Shown here one piece after another: positions 1-8,947 of a stretch of DNA of 22,050 bases. The stretch lies in the NCBI GenBank assembly GCA_041907145.1, contig JAYRHW010000201.1, positions 1-22,050 on the forward strand, written 5' to 3'. The notes beneath the pieces are model-generated. The model was given only the letters and a program-made list of their open reading frames with translations. It did no database searches and was not told the origin of the DNA. Every line of letters begins with the position of its first letter. The first letter of the stretch is position 1. Source of the stretch: JAFLCA01 sp041907145. Lineage in GTDB: Bacteria > Bdellovibrionota_C > UBA2361 > JAFLCA01. A program made the translations under genes and the position numbers.

Positions 1-2
1 TA

Positions 3-122
3 CGGGTTCTCGAAGGTTTGCAGACGTTAATCGGATGGCGCTACATCGAACGCCCCATGGAAGCCGAGCAAGAATTGTATTTGGGTTACTTTAAGAAGAA
101 CCGGGAGAAGCAGACATGTTAA
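3..122 (+). CDS. C-terminal end of an unidentified protein (5' partial)
   Basis: An open frame enters from the left edge and ends at a TAA at 120-122, leaving 39 codons. The peptide is polar with many Glu, Lys and Arg and contains the stretch GWRYIERPMEAEQ near its start. Its last 7 bases overlap the first codons of the ppiD-like gene, and the ribosome-binding site of that gene lies inside it. This suggests the two are co-transcribed and translationally coupled. I do not recognise the family from this fragment: WRYIERP faintly recalls the end of some acyltransferases, but that is too little to name it. Confidence 0.55.
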   Translation, partial: RVLEGLQTLIGWRYIERPMEAEQELYLGYFKKNREKQTC

Positions 123-2032
123 GGCTCATGCATCGCTACAAGAAGTCATTGTTTGGATTCTTGCTGGTAGGCCTTGTCGTCATGGCGATGAGTGGGTTTG
201 GTGTGCGCATGTTGGACAAGCATCATGAGCCCTTTGCCGTTAAAATTGACGATCACATCGTGACATACGAGCAATTAAGCCAGGAGCGGCGCGGCATCGA
301 AGAGCGCTACCGCAGTGCGTTCGGCAAAAATTACCCCAAGATGATGGAGCAGCTAGGACTAAATGCCAATCAGCAGGCAGTTGATAAGGTTATTAACGAC
401 TACCTGCTCGAGCGCGAAGCGGGGCGCCTCAACCTTGTCGTCGGTGATGATTCCCTCGGCTCATTGATCAAGCTGTCACTATTCGGTAGGGATCGACCCT
501 TCGATGCCCAAGCTTATCGCGGCTTCCTGCGTCAACTGGGCATGACGTCCAAGCAATTCGAGGATCAATTGCGCGGCGATGCGCTGCGCCAGCAATATGC
601 AGGCATACTGCGCTTGGCTTCCTTCCCCTCTCTTCGCGAAGTTCGCATGGGGGTTGAGCGTGAGGAATCCAAGTTCGGATTTACCTACGCTGAATTCGAT
701 CCTGCTAGCTTTGTGAAGGATCTCAAAGATCCCGAGCCGGCAGTTCTTGAGGCATTTTATAAGGATCGCGGCGAGCGTTACGAATTGCCACCTCGTGTGA
801 GCTACGATTATCTGGTGCTCGATCCGGAAAAGTTCCTTGATCTAGTGGAGGTTACTCCGGAGGACATCGAGCTTTACTACTCCGATCACCAGGCAGATTT
901 TATGACTGGCGAGCAGATAAAGGCCCGGCATATTCAGCTCAACTACGATAAGAAGGCCACGGCGGAGCAAATGGCTGCCCTGAAGGAGAAGGCAGAACAG
1001 GTGCATCAGAAGGTTCTCGCCGGAGAATCATTTGATTCATTGGCGCTTGAGTATTCGGATGACATTACGACAAAAGGAAATGGCGGCTCGCTGGGTTGGA
1101 TTTCCAAGGGTGTAATGTCCAAGCAATTTGATGCGGCAGCATTCAAGCTGCACGAGGGTGGTGTTACCGACTTGGTGCAGACCGACTACGGTTTTCATAT
1201 CGTAAAAGTTGAGGACTTCAAGCCTTCTGCTCCGAGAGAGCTGGCGGAGGTGCGCTCCCAAATTGATACCTTGCTCCGCAAGCGTGAAGCACCTGCCTAT
1301 ACCAGCGAGAAAGCCCACTCTCTGTTCGAGCAATGGCAAAACGGCACGATGAGTTTGGCCAATTTTGCGGTGACTAATAATCTCGCCGCGGCCTCAACGG
1401 TGGGCATGTTGGATAAGGACAAGGATCCAGACGACAAGCTGCGCGGATTGACGGCAAAGGTACTGGCCTTCCCGGAGGAAGAGAAGCAGACCGTCGATGT
1501 TGGAGATAAGACAGTGCTCGTTGCTGTTAAGCAGTATCGGGACCAAGAAGTTCCAGCTCTTGAGCAAGTGAAGGCTAAGGTCGTGCAGGATTGGAAGCAG
1601 GAGCAGTCCAAGATTGCTGCCAAGACCGCAGCCAAGAGTCTTCTCGCCAGTGCCCAGGCATCCCCTGACGGCGCTCTCAAAACGGCTGCCCAGGCAGGTA
1701 AAACTACGCTTAAGGAAGCCAAGGATCTCAGCATGTCAGCCAAGGCGCGCAGCACTCCGTTTAACAATCCGGATGTGGCACGAGCGGTATTCAATGCCGA
1801 TGCAGTTGGCCAAAAGCCTACAGAGGTATTTGAGTCAGATGGAAAGTACTATCTAATTCAGCCGGTTTCCGTGGTGAAGCCCGACGCCGCTGTTATCGAG
1901 GCCAAAGTTTCTGAGTATCGAAAGCGCGGAGCTGATTCTTTCTTGCAGACGATGGTTGCAGCGACCGTTACGGATCTAAAGGCGCGCTCGGCTATAGAGA
2001 CGGCCCCCGGACTTCTATCTTCTGAGTCTTAG
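116..2032 (+). CDS. ppiD: PpiD-like membrane-anchored periplasmic foldase (parvulin-type peptidyl-prolyl isomerase)
   Basis: The 638-residue protein has a short basic N-terminus, one membrane anchor (about residues 11-30), a SurA/PpiD-type N-terminal chaperone region (about 40-240), one parvulin (PpiC) domain (about 265-368) and a long C-terminal domain. Parvulin hallmarks are visible: ARHIQLNY at 270-277, the GGSLGWISKG turn at 323-332, and FHIVKVED at the end of the domain. Length and order match PpiD (E. coli PpiD is about 620 residues), which sits in the inner membrane facing the periplasm and helps newly exported proteins fold near the Sec translocon. The start is supported by GGGAG at 103-107. 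It follows the partial upstream gene with a 7-base overlap. At its 3' end it shares TTAG (2029-2032) with the convergent small gene, each strand reading its own stop there. SurA is the main alternative, but SurA has a cleaved signal peptide and usually two parvulin domains. Confidence 0.88.
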   Translation: MLRLMHRYKKSLFGFLLVGLVVMAMSGFGVRMLDKHHEPFAVKIDDHIVTYEQLSQERRGIEERYRSAFGKNYPKMMEQLGLNANQQAVDKVINDYLLEREAGRLNLVVGDDSLGSLIKLSLFGRDRPFDAQAYRGFLRQLGMTSKQFEDQLRGDALRQQYAGILRLASFPSLREVRMGVEREESKFGFTYAEFDPASFVKDLKDPEPAVLEAFYKDRGERYELPPRVSYDYLVLDPEKFLDLVEVTPEDIELYYSDHQADFMTGEQIKARHIQLNYDKKATAEQMAALKEKAEQVHQKVLAGESFDSLALEYSDDITTKGNGGSLGWISKGVMSKQFDAAAFKLHEGGVTDLVQTDYGFHIVKVEDFKPSAPRELAEVRSQIDTLLRKREAPAYTSEKAHSLFEQWQNGTMSLANFAVTNNLAAASTVGMLDKDKDPDDKLRGLTAKVLAFPEEEKQTVDVGDKTVLVAVKQYRDQEVPALEQVKAKVVQDWKQEQSKIAAKTAAKSLLASAQASPDGALKTAAQAGKTTLKEAKDLSMSAKARSTPFNNPDVARAVFNADAVGQKPTEVFESDGKYYLIQPVSVVKPDAAVIEAKVSEYRKRGADSFLQTMVAATVTDLKARSAIETAPGLLSSES

Positions 2033-2415
2033 TTGCTCGAACCTAGGATGCCATCGATCGCCTGAGAGATCGCCGGATCAATTTCGGGCTCATCGGAGCA
2101 GTTGCACTCTTCCACTATCTTCAGATTGTGTTCGCGACATTGTTGGCGCTTAGCATTGAGCGAGGAATCGCCTCCCGGAGGAATCACGGCCGGATTGCAT
2201 GAGAGCGCCGGAGCGGATGCCGCATGAATTTCAAATCCAACGCAGTATACCCTTACCGTGCATCTATAGTGCACGTAATCGGGAGGTGTGATCTCGATTT
2301 CACCCTTGCTCTTGCCGGCGCCTTGTATTGCATGAGCTGGTTGGATTCCGAAGAGTACTACACATCCAAGAATACCAAGAACTCGTAGGACTGCGTTTCG
2401 AAGGTTGTAGTGCAT
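2029..2415 (-). CDS. Small exported cysteine-rich protein of unknown function
   Basis: The 128-residue product begins with a clear Sec signal peptide: basic start, hydrophobic core at about 11-24, and AHA just before residue 30 as a probable signal peptidase I site. The predicted mature part is about 99 residues with six cysteines (52, 58, 73, 93, 104, 106), an even number that fits three disulfides in the periplasm or outside the cell. I recognise no family. AAGAGGCGG just before the ATG is a good ribosome-binding site and supports the start. It lies downstream of the large vWA gene on the same strand, 122 bases after that gene's stop and beyond a hairpin, so it may have its own promoter. 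Its stop overlaps that of ppiD in the TTAG at 2029-2032. It is probably a real gene given the signal peptide, ribosome-binding site and tight packing. Confidence 0.7.
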   Translation of the reverse strand: MHYNLRNAVLRVLGILGCVVLFGIQPAHAIQGAGKSKGEIEITPPDYVHYRCTVRVYCVGFEIHAASAPALSCNPAVIPPGGDSSLNAKRQQCREHNLKIVEECNCSDEPEIDPAISQAIDGILGSSN

Positions 2416-2516
2416 TGCCGCCTCTTGCTTAGGTTTGCCAGGAGTTTTGCAAGCGTCATGCCGGGCACTTCTCGAAGCATCGAGGCTGGAGGAACTGAAG
2501 CGAAACCAGGTTAACC

Positions 2517-2533
2517 ACCTAGTTTTACTAGGT
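2517..2533 (-). terminator. Perfect hairpin just after the MoxR/vWA operon
   Basis: ACCTAGT (2517-2523), a 3-base loop, then ACTAGGT (2527-2533) form a perfect 7-base inverted repeat, 4 bases beyond the stop codon of the last vWA gene (minus strand). A second palindrome, GGTTAACC, follows at 2509-2516. There is no clear U-run after the stem in the minus direction, so this is not a textbook intrinsic terminator. It may be a weak terminator, an mRNA 3'-end stabiliser or a protein-binding site for the small gene downstream. Confidence 0.4.
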
Positions 2534-2537
2534 ATAT

Positions 2538-5123
2538 TTAGGAAAGTTTTGAGCCTGGTACTCGTTGGCGGCGAGCGATCAGTCCCTCTCGGAAAAAGAT
2601 CTCCAGCAAGAGGAGCAGAGCACTCAAGACCAGGAATACAAATCTAAGATCCGTTCGCTCCGTAGTCGTATAAATATTACTTCGAATGTCTGCGGCCTGC
2701 GGATTGATCTTTCCTCCTGTGGCATCCGCAAGCGAGTGCAAGAGCTGCAGATCGTATCCTCTGCCCTTTTGTTCGCCGAAGAGATCTCCGGGAAGCAGAA
2801 AGGCGACAGGCGCGAGTTTCTTGTCGTCGACTTTCGCCTGTAGCATGTATTTCCCTGCGGCAATATTCGGGATGGTCGTTCGATAACGGCCAGGGGAGAT
2901 CGACGAGAAGGAGACGTCCTTAGTCTCGCCGTTAGGCAGAGTCAACTGCGCTCGAGCGGCGCCGAGGGGCCGTTCAGCGAATACACTCAAGTCGAGCACC
3001 AACGAATCTCGCTCAACGGAGTAGCGTAAATCGAAGCGCAGCGCATTAGCCTGATCATTTGCTTGTCGCACGGTATCGACAAGGTCATTCCAAAAATTCG
3101 CAAATTTTGGCCATGGTACCCACCCGCTCGACCAGCGTCCGTTGGCGTCAGAGGTAAATGCTATGCTGCGTCCTCTGCCGTACTTCCATGAGACCAGCAA
3201 GGGCTCTGCTTTGTTGCCGTCGTAGGCGACCAGCTCTAGATCAGCGGTCTTTTTGGACTTGGTCTGCACATAACCACGGATCGGCGGGAAGGCGTTAATT
3301 GAGGTGCTGTGCTTGTCGGAAGTCCCTGGGCGGACAAGGTACTCTTCTTCGCGCATCGTCTGTTCGCCACTGCCAACCTTCAAGTCCGTGATGAATATCT
3401 TGGGCAGATTTCGAGGGTCCGCGGTTTGGTAAAAGGCCCCGCCTCCCGCATCAGCCATGGTTTCCAGCATTCCTGGGTCGGCATCTGAGCCGAGCAAAAC
3501 CGTGGAGACCGTGATCCCAAGCAGGCGGAGCTGCTTAACAAGCTCGATATAGTATGGTCCCTCGTCCGGGATCTTTCCATCGGTTAGGATCACCATGTGC
3601 TTGCGCCCGGCATTTACCCTCATCAGAGAGCGGCGAGCTTCGTCAATTGCCGGCAACATATTCGTACGGCCTGCTGGAAACAGCCTTCCGACACGTTCGA
3701 GAGCTACATCGCGCGTTGTACCCACCTGCCCGATGTTCACGACCACGAACGGAGCAGCATCGAATCCGATAACCCCTACATAGTCGTCGTCCTTGAGCGC
3801 GCGAATCGAAGCCCTGGCAGCTTCCTTGGCGTACTCAATTTTATCGCTCTCAGACATGCTGCGTGACTTATCGAGTACCAACTGTACGGCGAGATTCAAA
3901 CGCTTCTTAATGGTCTGTGGCGGCAAAAGTTCGACCGGCAGGATATCCTCGACCGGTGTATCCTTGTAACCGCCGAGTCCGAAGCTGCGGTTTCCTCCGA
4001 GCATGATGAAGCCGCCCCCACCCTTTACATACCCATCGAGAAGGTTGACGGAGGTTTTTGCAAGCTGCTCATAAGCTACATTATTGAAAAGCACGGCTGA
4101 GTATTTTGTAAGATCCGGAAGGCTCGTGCCGCGAGAGGTTGCTACGACCGCTTCAAGTTGATAGGCCTGTGACTGAAAAAATTCTTTCAATATGCGCTCG
4201 TCTTCGGGAGCGCCGCTCACCAGCAGGACTTTTTCGCGCGGCTCGCTGGAGAGGTACACTGTCTGCGAGGACTTCGCGATGGTCTGCTCGTCAGGGGTGA
4301 GCCGCGCCGTGATTTCTCTAATGCCCTCGGAAGTTGGATCACTTTGGGTAACCAAAAGCGTCTCGGAATGCGGCGCGACCACAATAGGCTCCGTATAGAG
4401 CACTTTATTGTCGTGAGAAATTTCAACTCTGCCACGCTGCTCCCTGTCAGTGGAGTTCTGGATACTCGTACGAATATCAACGCTCTTCATAGCGGCAGCG
4501 ACCAGCGGAGAATACAAATTCGATATTCGGAAACCTTGATTGCCATGCGATTCGCGCTCCGGGACGAGCGGGAAAATCTTAAATCCAGCCGCTTGTACGG
4601 CAGGCCTAATTTTTTCGCTGTTACCGGAGTTTTCATTTCCGTCACTGATAAGCAATACGCTTCCCGATTGCCTGCTGAATAGAGCGGCCAGGGCAGCCTC
4701 GAGGTTGGTCACTCCAATATTGAGCTTTCCCCAGGCGCCCTGTAGCTGCGGCAAGCTGGTTGATGACGAGAATGGAGCATTGACCATTGCCGCCTGTCCA
4801 GCGAATGGCAGCAGTTCAACGCTGACTCCCTCGCTCTGTAGCTTTTTTACGAGCTGAAAGGAAGCTGCAGTAGCCTCGGCATCCATACTGTCCGAAATAT
4901 CGACCAACGCGAGCGCAGACGAGTGTTCCTGGCGTATTTCCATGACGGGATGAGCGGCCACCAGTGCAAGCAGCCCAAGGATTAGACAGCGCAGGATGAA
5001 TTCTTTGCGTGAGCCAGCAAGATAACTTCGAGCCCGCGCTGAGACAGCGTAGGCGAAAATAATTCCGAGCAGAATGCAGCCGAGAACGGCAACGAAGGGT
5101 GAGTTGGCATTAAGCAAAATCAT
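2538..5123 (-). CDS. Large membrane protein with two vWA domains flanking a glutamine-amidotransferase-like domain
   Basis: The 861-residue protein has two N-terminal membrane helices (about 8-28 and 42-58) and one near the C-terminus (about 827-843), with a large soluble part between. The first vWA-like domain (about 70-190) has a full metal-site set: DISDS at 75-79, Thr139 and Asp161. A class I glutamine-amidotransferase-like domain (about 295-400, with GGGGFIMLGGNRSFG near 368-382) follows; I see no clear catalytic triad. A second vWA domain (about 408-580) again has DKSRS at 418-422, Thr487 and Asp515. The stretch WKYGRGRSIAFTSD at 647-659 is typical of large vWA/amidotransferase-like membrane proteins in MoxR operons. 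vWA domains bind metal and protein partners, so it probably works with the MoxR ATPase encoded in the same operon. Its ATG overlaps the stop of the preceding gene by 4 bases (5120-5123). The exact substrate is unknown. Confidence 0.85.
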   Translation of the reverse strand: MILLNANSPFVAVLGCILLGIIFAYAVSARARSYLAGSRKEFILRCLILGLLALVAAHPVMEIRQEHSSALALVDISDSMDAEATAASFQLVKKLQSEGVSVELLPFAGQAAMVNAPFSSSTSLPQLQGAWGKLNIGVTNLEAALAALFSRQSGSVLLISDGNENSGNSEKIRPAVQAAGFKIFPLVPERESHGNQGFRISNLYSPLVAAAMKSVDIRTSIQNSTDREQRGRVEISHDNKVLYTEPIVVAPHSETLLVTQSDPTSEGIREITARLTPDEQTIAKSSQTVYLSSEPREKVLLVSGAPEDERILKEFFQSQAYQLEAVVATSRGTSLPDLTKYSAVLFNNVAYEQLAKTSVNLLDGYVKGGGGFIMLGGNRSFGLGGYKDTPVEDILPVELLPPQTIKKRLNLAVQLVLDKSRSMSESDKIEYAKEAARASIRALKDDDYVGVIGFDAAPFVVVNIGQVGTTRDVALERVGRLFPAGRTNMLPAIDEARRSLMRVNAGRKHMVILTDGKIPDEGPYYIELVKQLRLLGITVSTVLLGSDADPGMLETMADAGGGAFYQTADPRNLPKIFITDLKVGSGEQTMREEEYLVRPGTSDKHSTSINAFPPIRGYVQTKSKKTADLELVAYDGNKAEPLLVSWKYGRGRSIAFTSDANGRWSSGWVPWPKFANFWNDLVDTVRQANDQANALRFDLRYSVERDSLVLDLSVFAERPLGAARAQLTLPNGETKDVSFSSISPGRYRTTIPNIAAGKYMLQAKVDDKKLAPVAFLLPGDLFGEQKGRGYDLQLLHSLADATGGKINPQAADIRSNIYTTTERTDLRFVFLVLSALLLLLEIFFREGLIARRQRVPGSKLS

Positions 5124-7015
5124 GCTTCGCCGCCCCTTAATTTGCCGCGCGCTGTCAGGCCAGACAGCAGCATATCAGCCAAGAGAAGCAGTGAGGCTAC
5201 CACCGCGATGATGCCTGCTAGGTTCGTATTTGTATTCTGCAACTCATCGCTGACTTCCTTGGACTCCAATGAGTACGCCACGGACTCCAAGGTGTTTGAT
5301 TCCTCGTTATCGAAGAAGTTGAATGCCTGCACAGTGGTTCCGGCGAGTTTGGTCGATACTGCGACAATTCCCGGCTGATCAATGACGACGCTCGAGTCGG
5401 CGCGGTTAGGCAAGGCGATGCTGGGTCCATCCAAATAGCGAACTTCGGAGGTATCGGCCGGGATCAAGAGTTTGCTGCCGACCTGTTGATAACCGACTTC
5501 GGCGCTGAGCTCGGAAATATACTTCAGAATGTTCAGGGTCAAAATGCTTGTCAGCGGCGATTTCTTGCCTTCGAACGGTAATAGCTCGAAACCAAGGGCG
5601 ATAAATTTTTTGCGTTCAATCTCACCGGCAAATGCTATTGATCCGGCGGAGCTGCTTATTAGATCCCCTGCCCAATCGGGCGTTTGGAGGATCGAAGCCT
5701 GGGTGAGTTTGAGGCTAGGCATCTGCACATAAGACAAAATCGGGTGTGTCTCGCGCCAACGGGTAATTTCGACGTTCTTTATCTCCCCGGAGCGTTTCAA
5801 GAAATTGTTGCTGCTGACAGGGGCGATAAATACGCTGCTCACGGCAGGCAAATTCGAAGGCAGATAGCGGTGGAAAATAGCCGCTAGATACTTTCCTCCC
5901 GAGACTTGTCCGGGAGCTGCGTCGTACGCCTCGGGAGAAATGCGTTCGAAGCGCGCAAATGGAATCTTTGATAGTCCGAGGTCTTCACTGGAGAATTGGC
6001 TTATGAGTGCGATGGTGCCACCATGCTCCTCGATGCTAAGCCACGCCTTGTCGTCAGCTCTCAGTGAATCATACTGCATATTCAAGCTGCTGGGGTCGGG
6101 CTCGATCCGAGCACGGAATGTTCGAAGCTGAGGGGAAATGCCGTCAAACTCCACCTCAGTTTGACTTTGTCCTTCGAGCGAAACCACCCTTTCTGCAAGC
6201 TTATTGAAGCGATTCTCTGTTCCGTCGCTGAGCAACGCATCAAGCACGACGTGCACTCGTACCTGCGAGGTGAGAAAGCTTGCCAGCTGCAGAACCAACG
6301 TGCCCTTAGCGCCCGATCGGTAGCCGATTTGGGCAATACCCACGTTCTCATGACTTCCGCCGAGCTCACTTACGTTTATTGTATGGGGATCGAGTTTTCT
6401 TCCGCTGCCGGTTCGAACGAGAGGGTGGTCGCTAAAGACCGAAACCTTATCGTACTGGGGATCGGACAGTAAGCGCACCGCAGCGGAGTCTAGATGGTCC
6501 TCCGCATAGGCGAATGACACGGTGCCGAGTGCTGCAAGGGCAGCATCCTTGTTGACCTGCCCCTTGGTGAGCGAAATCAGATGCGGGGAAGTGATGAATA
6601 CTTCTACCGTACTTTCTGCCGCCAAACTCTGGACAACGGAGCGGGACTCAGCGAGGGCAAGATCGAGGGCGGTGGTCGCGGTAGAGCCGCGCGGATTACT
6701 TCGCGACATACTGAGCGAATTGTCGATAACAATTGCCACGCGGTTGCCCATTCCTTGCCGATAGAGTCCGGCAGCTCCCAAGGACAGGGCGAGCAGCAGA
6801 AACAGTTCAAAATAGAAGCGCGGGGGCGGATGAAACTGCTTTCGAGAAAAGGATGGGCGCTTGAGACTGCGCAAGAGGAACAGAGTGCCAACGAGTACGC
6901 GCTGCCCGGTGCCGCGCCGGCGGTAAACATAGACAAGCGCAGCGGTGCTCAGTGGAACGAGGAGCAACCACCATGGAGAGAAAAAGCCCAGGCCCAGCGC
7001 GTAAATGATATTCAT
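5120..7015 (-). CDS. BatA-like membrane protein with N-terminal aerotolerance-type region and vWA domain
   Basis: The 631-residue protein opens with the pattern of the BatA/aerotolerance N-terminal family: FFSPWWLLL with a first helix (about 11-30), a basic loop, and a second helix (about 68-85). A vWA-like domain follows (about 92-200) with the metal-site motif DNSLS at 98-102 and a possible second acidic ligand at Asp196; the usual threonine is not obvious, so the metal site may be incomplete. A long central region includes an ETHPILSY stretch near residue 420 common in this family, and a last helix lies at about 600-617. Such proteins sit beside MoxR and DUF58 genes and are thought to form an envelope complex with them. 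It is joined to both neighbours by 4-base ATGA overlaps (7012-7015 and 5120-5123), strong evidence for co-translation. Confidence 0.85.
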   Translation of the reverse strand: MNIIYALGLGFFSPWWLLLVPLSTAALVYVYRRRGTGQRVLVGTLFLLRSLKRPSFSRKQFHPPPRFYFELFLLLALSLGAAGLYRQGMGNRVAIVIDNSLSMSRSNPRGSTATTALDLALAESRSVVQSLAAESTVEVFITSPHLISLTKGQVNKDAALAALGTVSFAYAEDHLDSAAVRLLSDPQYDKVSVFSDHPLVRTGSGRKLDPHTINVSELGGSHENVGIAQIGYRSGAKGTLVLQLASFLTSQVRVHVVLDALLSDGTENRFNKLAERVVSLEGQSQTEVEFDGISPQLRTFRARIEPDPSSLNMQYDSLRADDKAWLSIEEHGGTIALISQFSSEDLGLSKIPFARFERISPEAYDAAPGQVSGGKYLAAIFHRYLPSNLPAVSSVFIAPVSSNNFLKRSGEIKNVEITRWRETHPILSYVQMPSLKLTQASILQTPDWAGDLISSSAGSIAFAGEIERKKFIALGFELLPFEGKKSPLTSILTLNILKYISELSAEVGYQQVGSKLLIPADTSEVRYLDGPSIALPNRADSSVVIDQPGIVAVSTKLAGTTVQAFNFFDNEESNTLESVAYSLESKEVSDELQNTNTNLAGIIAVVASLLLLADMLLSGLTARGKLRGGEA

Positions 7016-7893
7016 CGTAAGAGCCCTGTTGCTGGAATATTTCTAAGGAGTGTTTCAGCCAAGGGAGCACTCGATTCGAGGCGCGCGTACCGTATACTGG
7101 CGGAGCTGAAGAGTTGCTGGAGCCGCTTCGTATGCTCTTCCAGCAGTACGGCGTATTCTTCGCGCTGCTTTTTGTCGAGCGCTAAATCAACTTCTTCGCC
7201 CGTCTCACTATCAACTGCGACGAGGCTGGTCTGTGACTCCAAGGGATGAATATCGTTCGGGCCGAGCACCTGCAGAGCGGTGATATCCAGGTTCTTGGCC
7301 CGCATCAGGTTCAAAATAGCCCCGGTATCTTCTAGCGGCATCAGAAAGTCAGAAATGAAGACGGCCACCCCCGGGAAGCGCACCCGGTTAACCGCCTTCT
7401 GCGCCTCCTTCAAATAGTCGATACGTGGCGGCCCCTGAATCACCGATAGATCTCGACTAAGTTCGTGGATCGCGCGTGCTCCATGGTAAAATGGAGTCTG
7501 GACGATCCCCGGAGCGGCCACGCTGACGGAATCTTGCTCCATGAGGGCGATATAGCCGAGCGAAATTGCTACATCCCGCGCCCGCTCCCACTTGAGATCA
7601 CTTGCTGGCGTGAACATCGAAGCACTCGTATCGAGTAGCACGAGTACGGAAAGGTCCTGCTCTTCTTGAAACGTCTTGATGAAGAGTTTATCGCTGCGAG
7701 CGTAAACTCCCCAGTCGATATGGCGAGGGTTGTCACCAAGTTCATAGCGCCGATAGTCCGAGAATTCTATTCCATGTCCGCGCTTGAGCGAGACATGACC
7801 TCCTTGACGTGATCCCAAAAAGGCGCGGCGAGACCTTATTTTGAGTAGTTCTAGCTGCCGCAGTAATTCGGGAGTGAAACTTTCAGGCAGCAT
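7012..7893 (-). CDS. DUF58 domain protein (vWA-like partner of MoxR)
   Basis: The 293-residue soluble protein carries the DUF58 signature GIEFSDYRRYELGDNPRHID at 41-60, which is highly characteristic. It is followed by a vWA-like fold with DTSAS at 88-92 as the metal-binding motif. No signal peptide or membrane helix is seen, so it is probably cytoplasmic and acts with the MoxR ATPase encoded 29 bases upstream. The family has no assigned catalytic reaction; a scaffold or adaptor role is inferred from constant pairing with MoxR. Its stop overlaps the ATG of the BatA-like gene (ATGA, 7012-7015). The ATG at 7893 has only a weak GGGG-type ribosome-binding site. Confidence 0.9.
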   Translation of the reverse strand: MLPESFTPELLRQLELLKIRSRRAFLGSRQGGHVSLKRGHGIEFSDYRRYELGDNPRHIDWGVYARSDKLFIKTFQEEQDLSVLVLLDTSASMFTPASDLKWERARDVAISLGYIALMEQDSVSVAAPGIVQTPFYHGARAIHELSRDLSVIQGPPRIDYLKEAQKAVNRVRFPGVAVFISDFLMPLEDTGAILNLMRAKNLDITALQVLGPNDIHPLESQTSLVAVDSETGEEVDLALDKKQREEYAVLLEEHTKRLQQLFSSASIRYARLESSAPLAETLLRNIPATGLLR

Positions 7894-7922
7894 GCATGCA
7901 CCCCATGAGCCGATGGATAGCG

Positions 7923-8936
7923 CTATTTGGCGCTGCGAATTTGCTCGATTATATCGTCGGATGATACCGAATCCGCCTCAGCCTGAAAGTTCAGAATGAG
8001 CCGGTGACGAATGGCCGGCAAGATGACGGATTTGATATCTTCAAAGGCTAGATTGATGCGTGAATCCAACAGGGCAGAAACTTTAGCGAGCAGCATCACG
8101 GACTGAGCACCACGCGGTCCGGGTCCAAATCGAACGTATCGGTCCGTCAATTCAGTCGCAAAGTCCGTGCCCGGTGTCAGAGCCGCCATCATTCGTACCA
8201 AGACCTCTTGAATTGGATCAGCGACGACTACTTGCCGCACTAAACGCTTCATCTGTTCAATGCGGGAGCCCATTTGTCCCTCAGGGAGCACGGAACTTGC
8301 TTCCGGGACAGCAACTCCGGTGGTGCGACTAAGTACCTCTTTTAATTCCCCCGCAGAGGGAGGTTGTACCAGCAGCTTAACCATGAAGCGATCAAGCTGC
8401 GCTTCCGGCAGCGGATAGGTGCCTTCCAGTTCGACGGGATTCTGAGTGGCAAGCACGAAGAATGGCGACTGCAATCGATGGGTCTCTCCCAGTACGGTAA
8501 TTTGCTTCTCTTCCATTGCTTCAAGGAGCGCCGCCTGTGTTTTGGGAGTTGCGCGATTAATTTCATCCGCAAGAACAATATTGGCGAATATTGGGCCCTG
8601 CTTGAAAGTAAAAGCGCGTCGACCGCTCTCATCCTCGGTAAGCACTTGGGTGCCGGTGACGTCAGAGGGCATGAGGTCCGGGGTAAATTGGATACGCTTG
8701 AAGCTCAAGCCCAGGGCTCTGGAAATGGATTTGACCAGCAGCGTCTTTCCCAACCCTGGAACACCCTCCAGCAGGACATGTCCCCCGGCGAAGATCGCGG
8801 AGAGTGTGCGGCGAATGATATCCTTTTGTCCGACGATGACGCGACCGACTTCGGCCTCGACTTGAGAAAAGGTCTCGTTGAATGCAACGATATGTTGCTC
8901 GAGATCTTCGCTGGTTTGAATCTCCGTACTCTGCAT
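7923..8936 (-). CDS. MoxR-family AAA+ ATPase
   Basis: The 337-residue protein is a typical MoxR ATPase. It shows Walker A GVPGLGKT (58-65), Walker B with LADEINRA (122-129), the family stretch PKTQAALLEAMEE (131-143), sensor 1 ATQNP (163-167) and LDRF (181-184). MoxR ATPases are chaperone-like hexameric motors that act on vWA-domain clients, for example to activate metal enzymes or assemble envelope complexes. Three vWA/DUF58 genes follow directly, which supports that pairing here. A strong AGGAG lies about 8 bases before the ATG. The gap to the preceding gene is 11 bases, and this ribosome-binding site sits next to that gene's stop codon. Confidence 0.93.
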   Translation of the reverse strand: MQSTEIQTSEDLEQHIVAFNETFSQVEAEVGRVIVGQKDIIRRTLSAIFAGGHVLLEGVPGLGKTLLVKSISRALGLSFKRIQFTPDLMPSDVTGTQVLTEDESGRRAFTFKQGPIFANIVLADEINRATPKTQAALLEAMEEKQITVLGETHRLQSPFFVLATQNPVELEGTYPLPEAQLDRFMVKLLVQPPSAGELKEVLSRTTGVAVPEASSVLPEGQMGSRIEQMKRLVRQVVVADPIQEVLVRMMAALTPGTDFATELTDRYVRFGPGPRGAQSVMLLAKVSALLDSRINLAFEDIKSVILPAIRHRLILNFQAEADSVSSDDIIEQIRSAK

Positions 8937-8947
8937 CTGAAAATCTC

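Noticed and set aside
2435..2647. 70-codon plus-strand frame in and after the intergenic gap
   Set aside because: More than half lies antisense to the end of the vWA gene, it covers the hairpin, and it has no ribosome-binding site or domain.
6581..7249. 222-codon plus-strand frame
   Set aside because: It is antisense to the conserved BatA-like and DUF58 genes, with no ribosome-binding site or recognisable domain.
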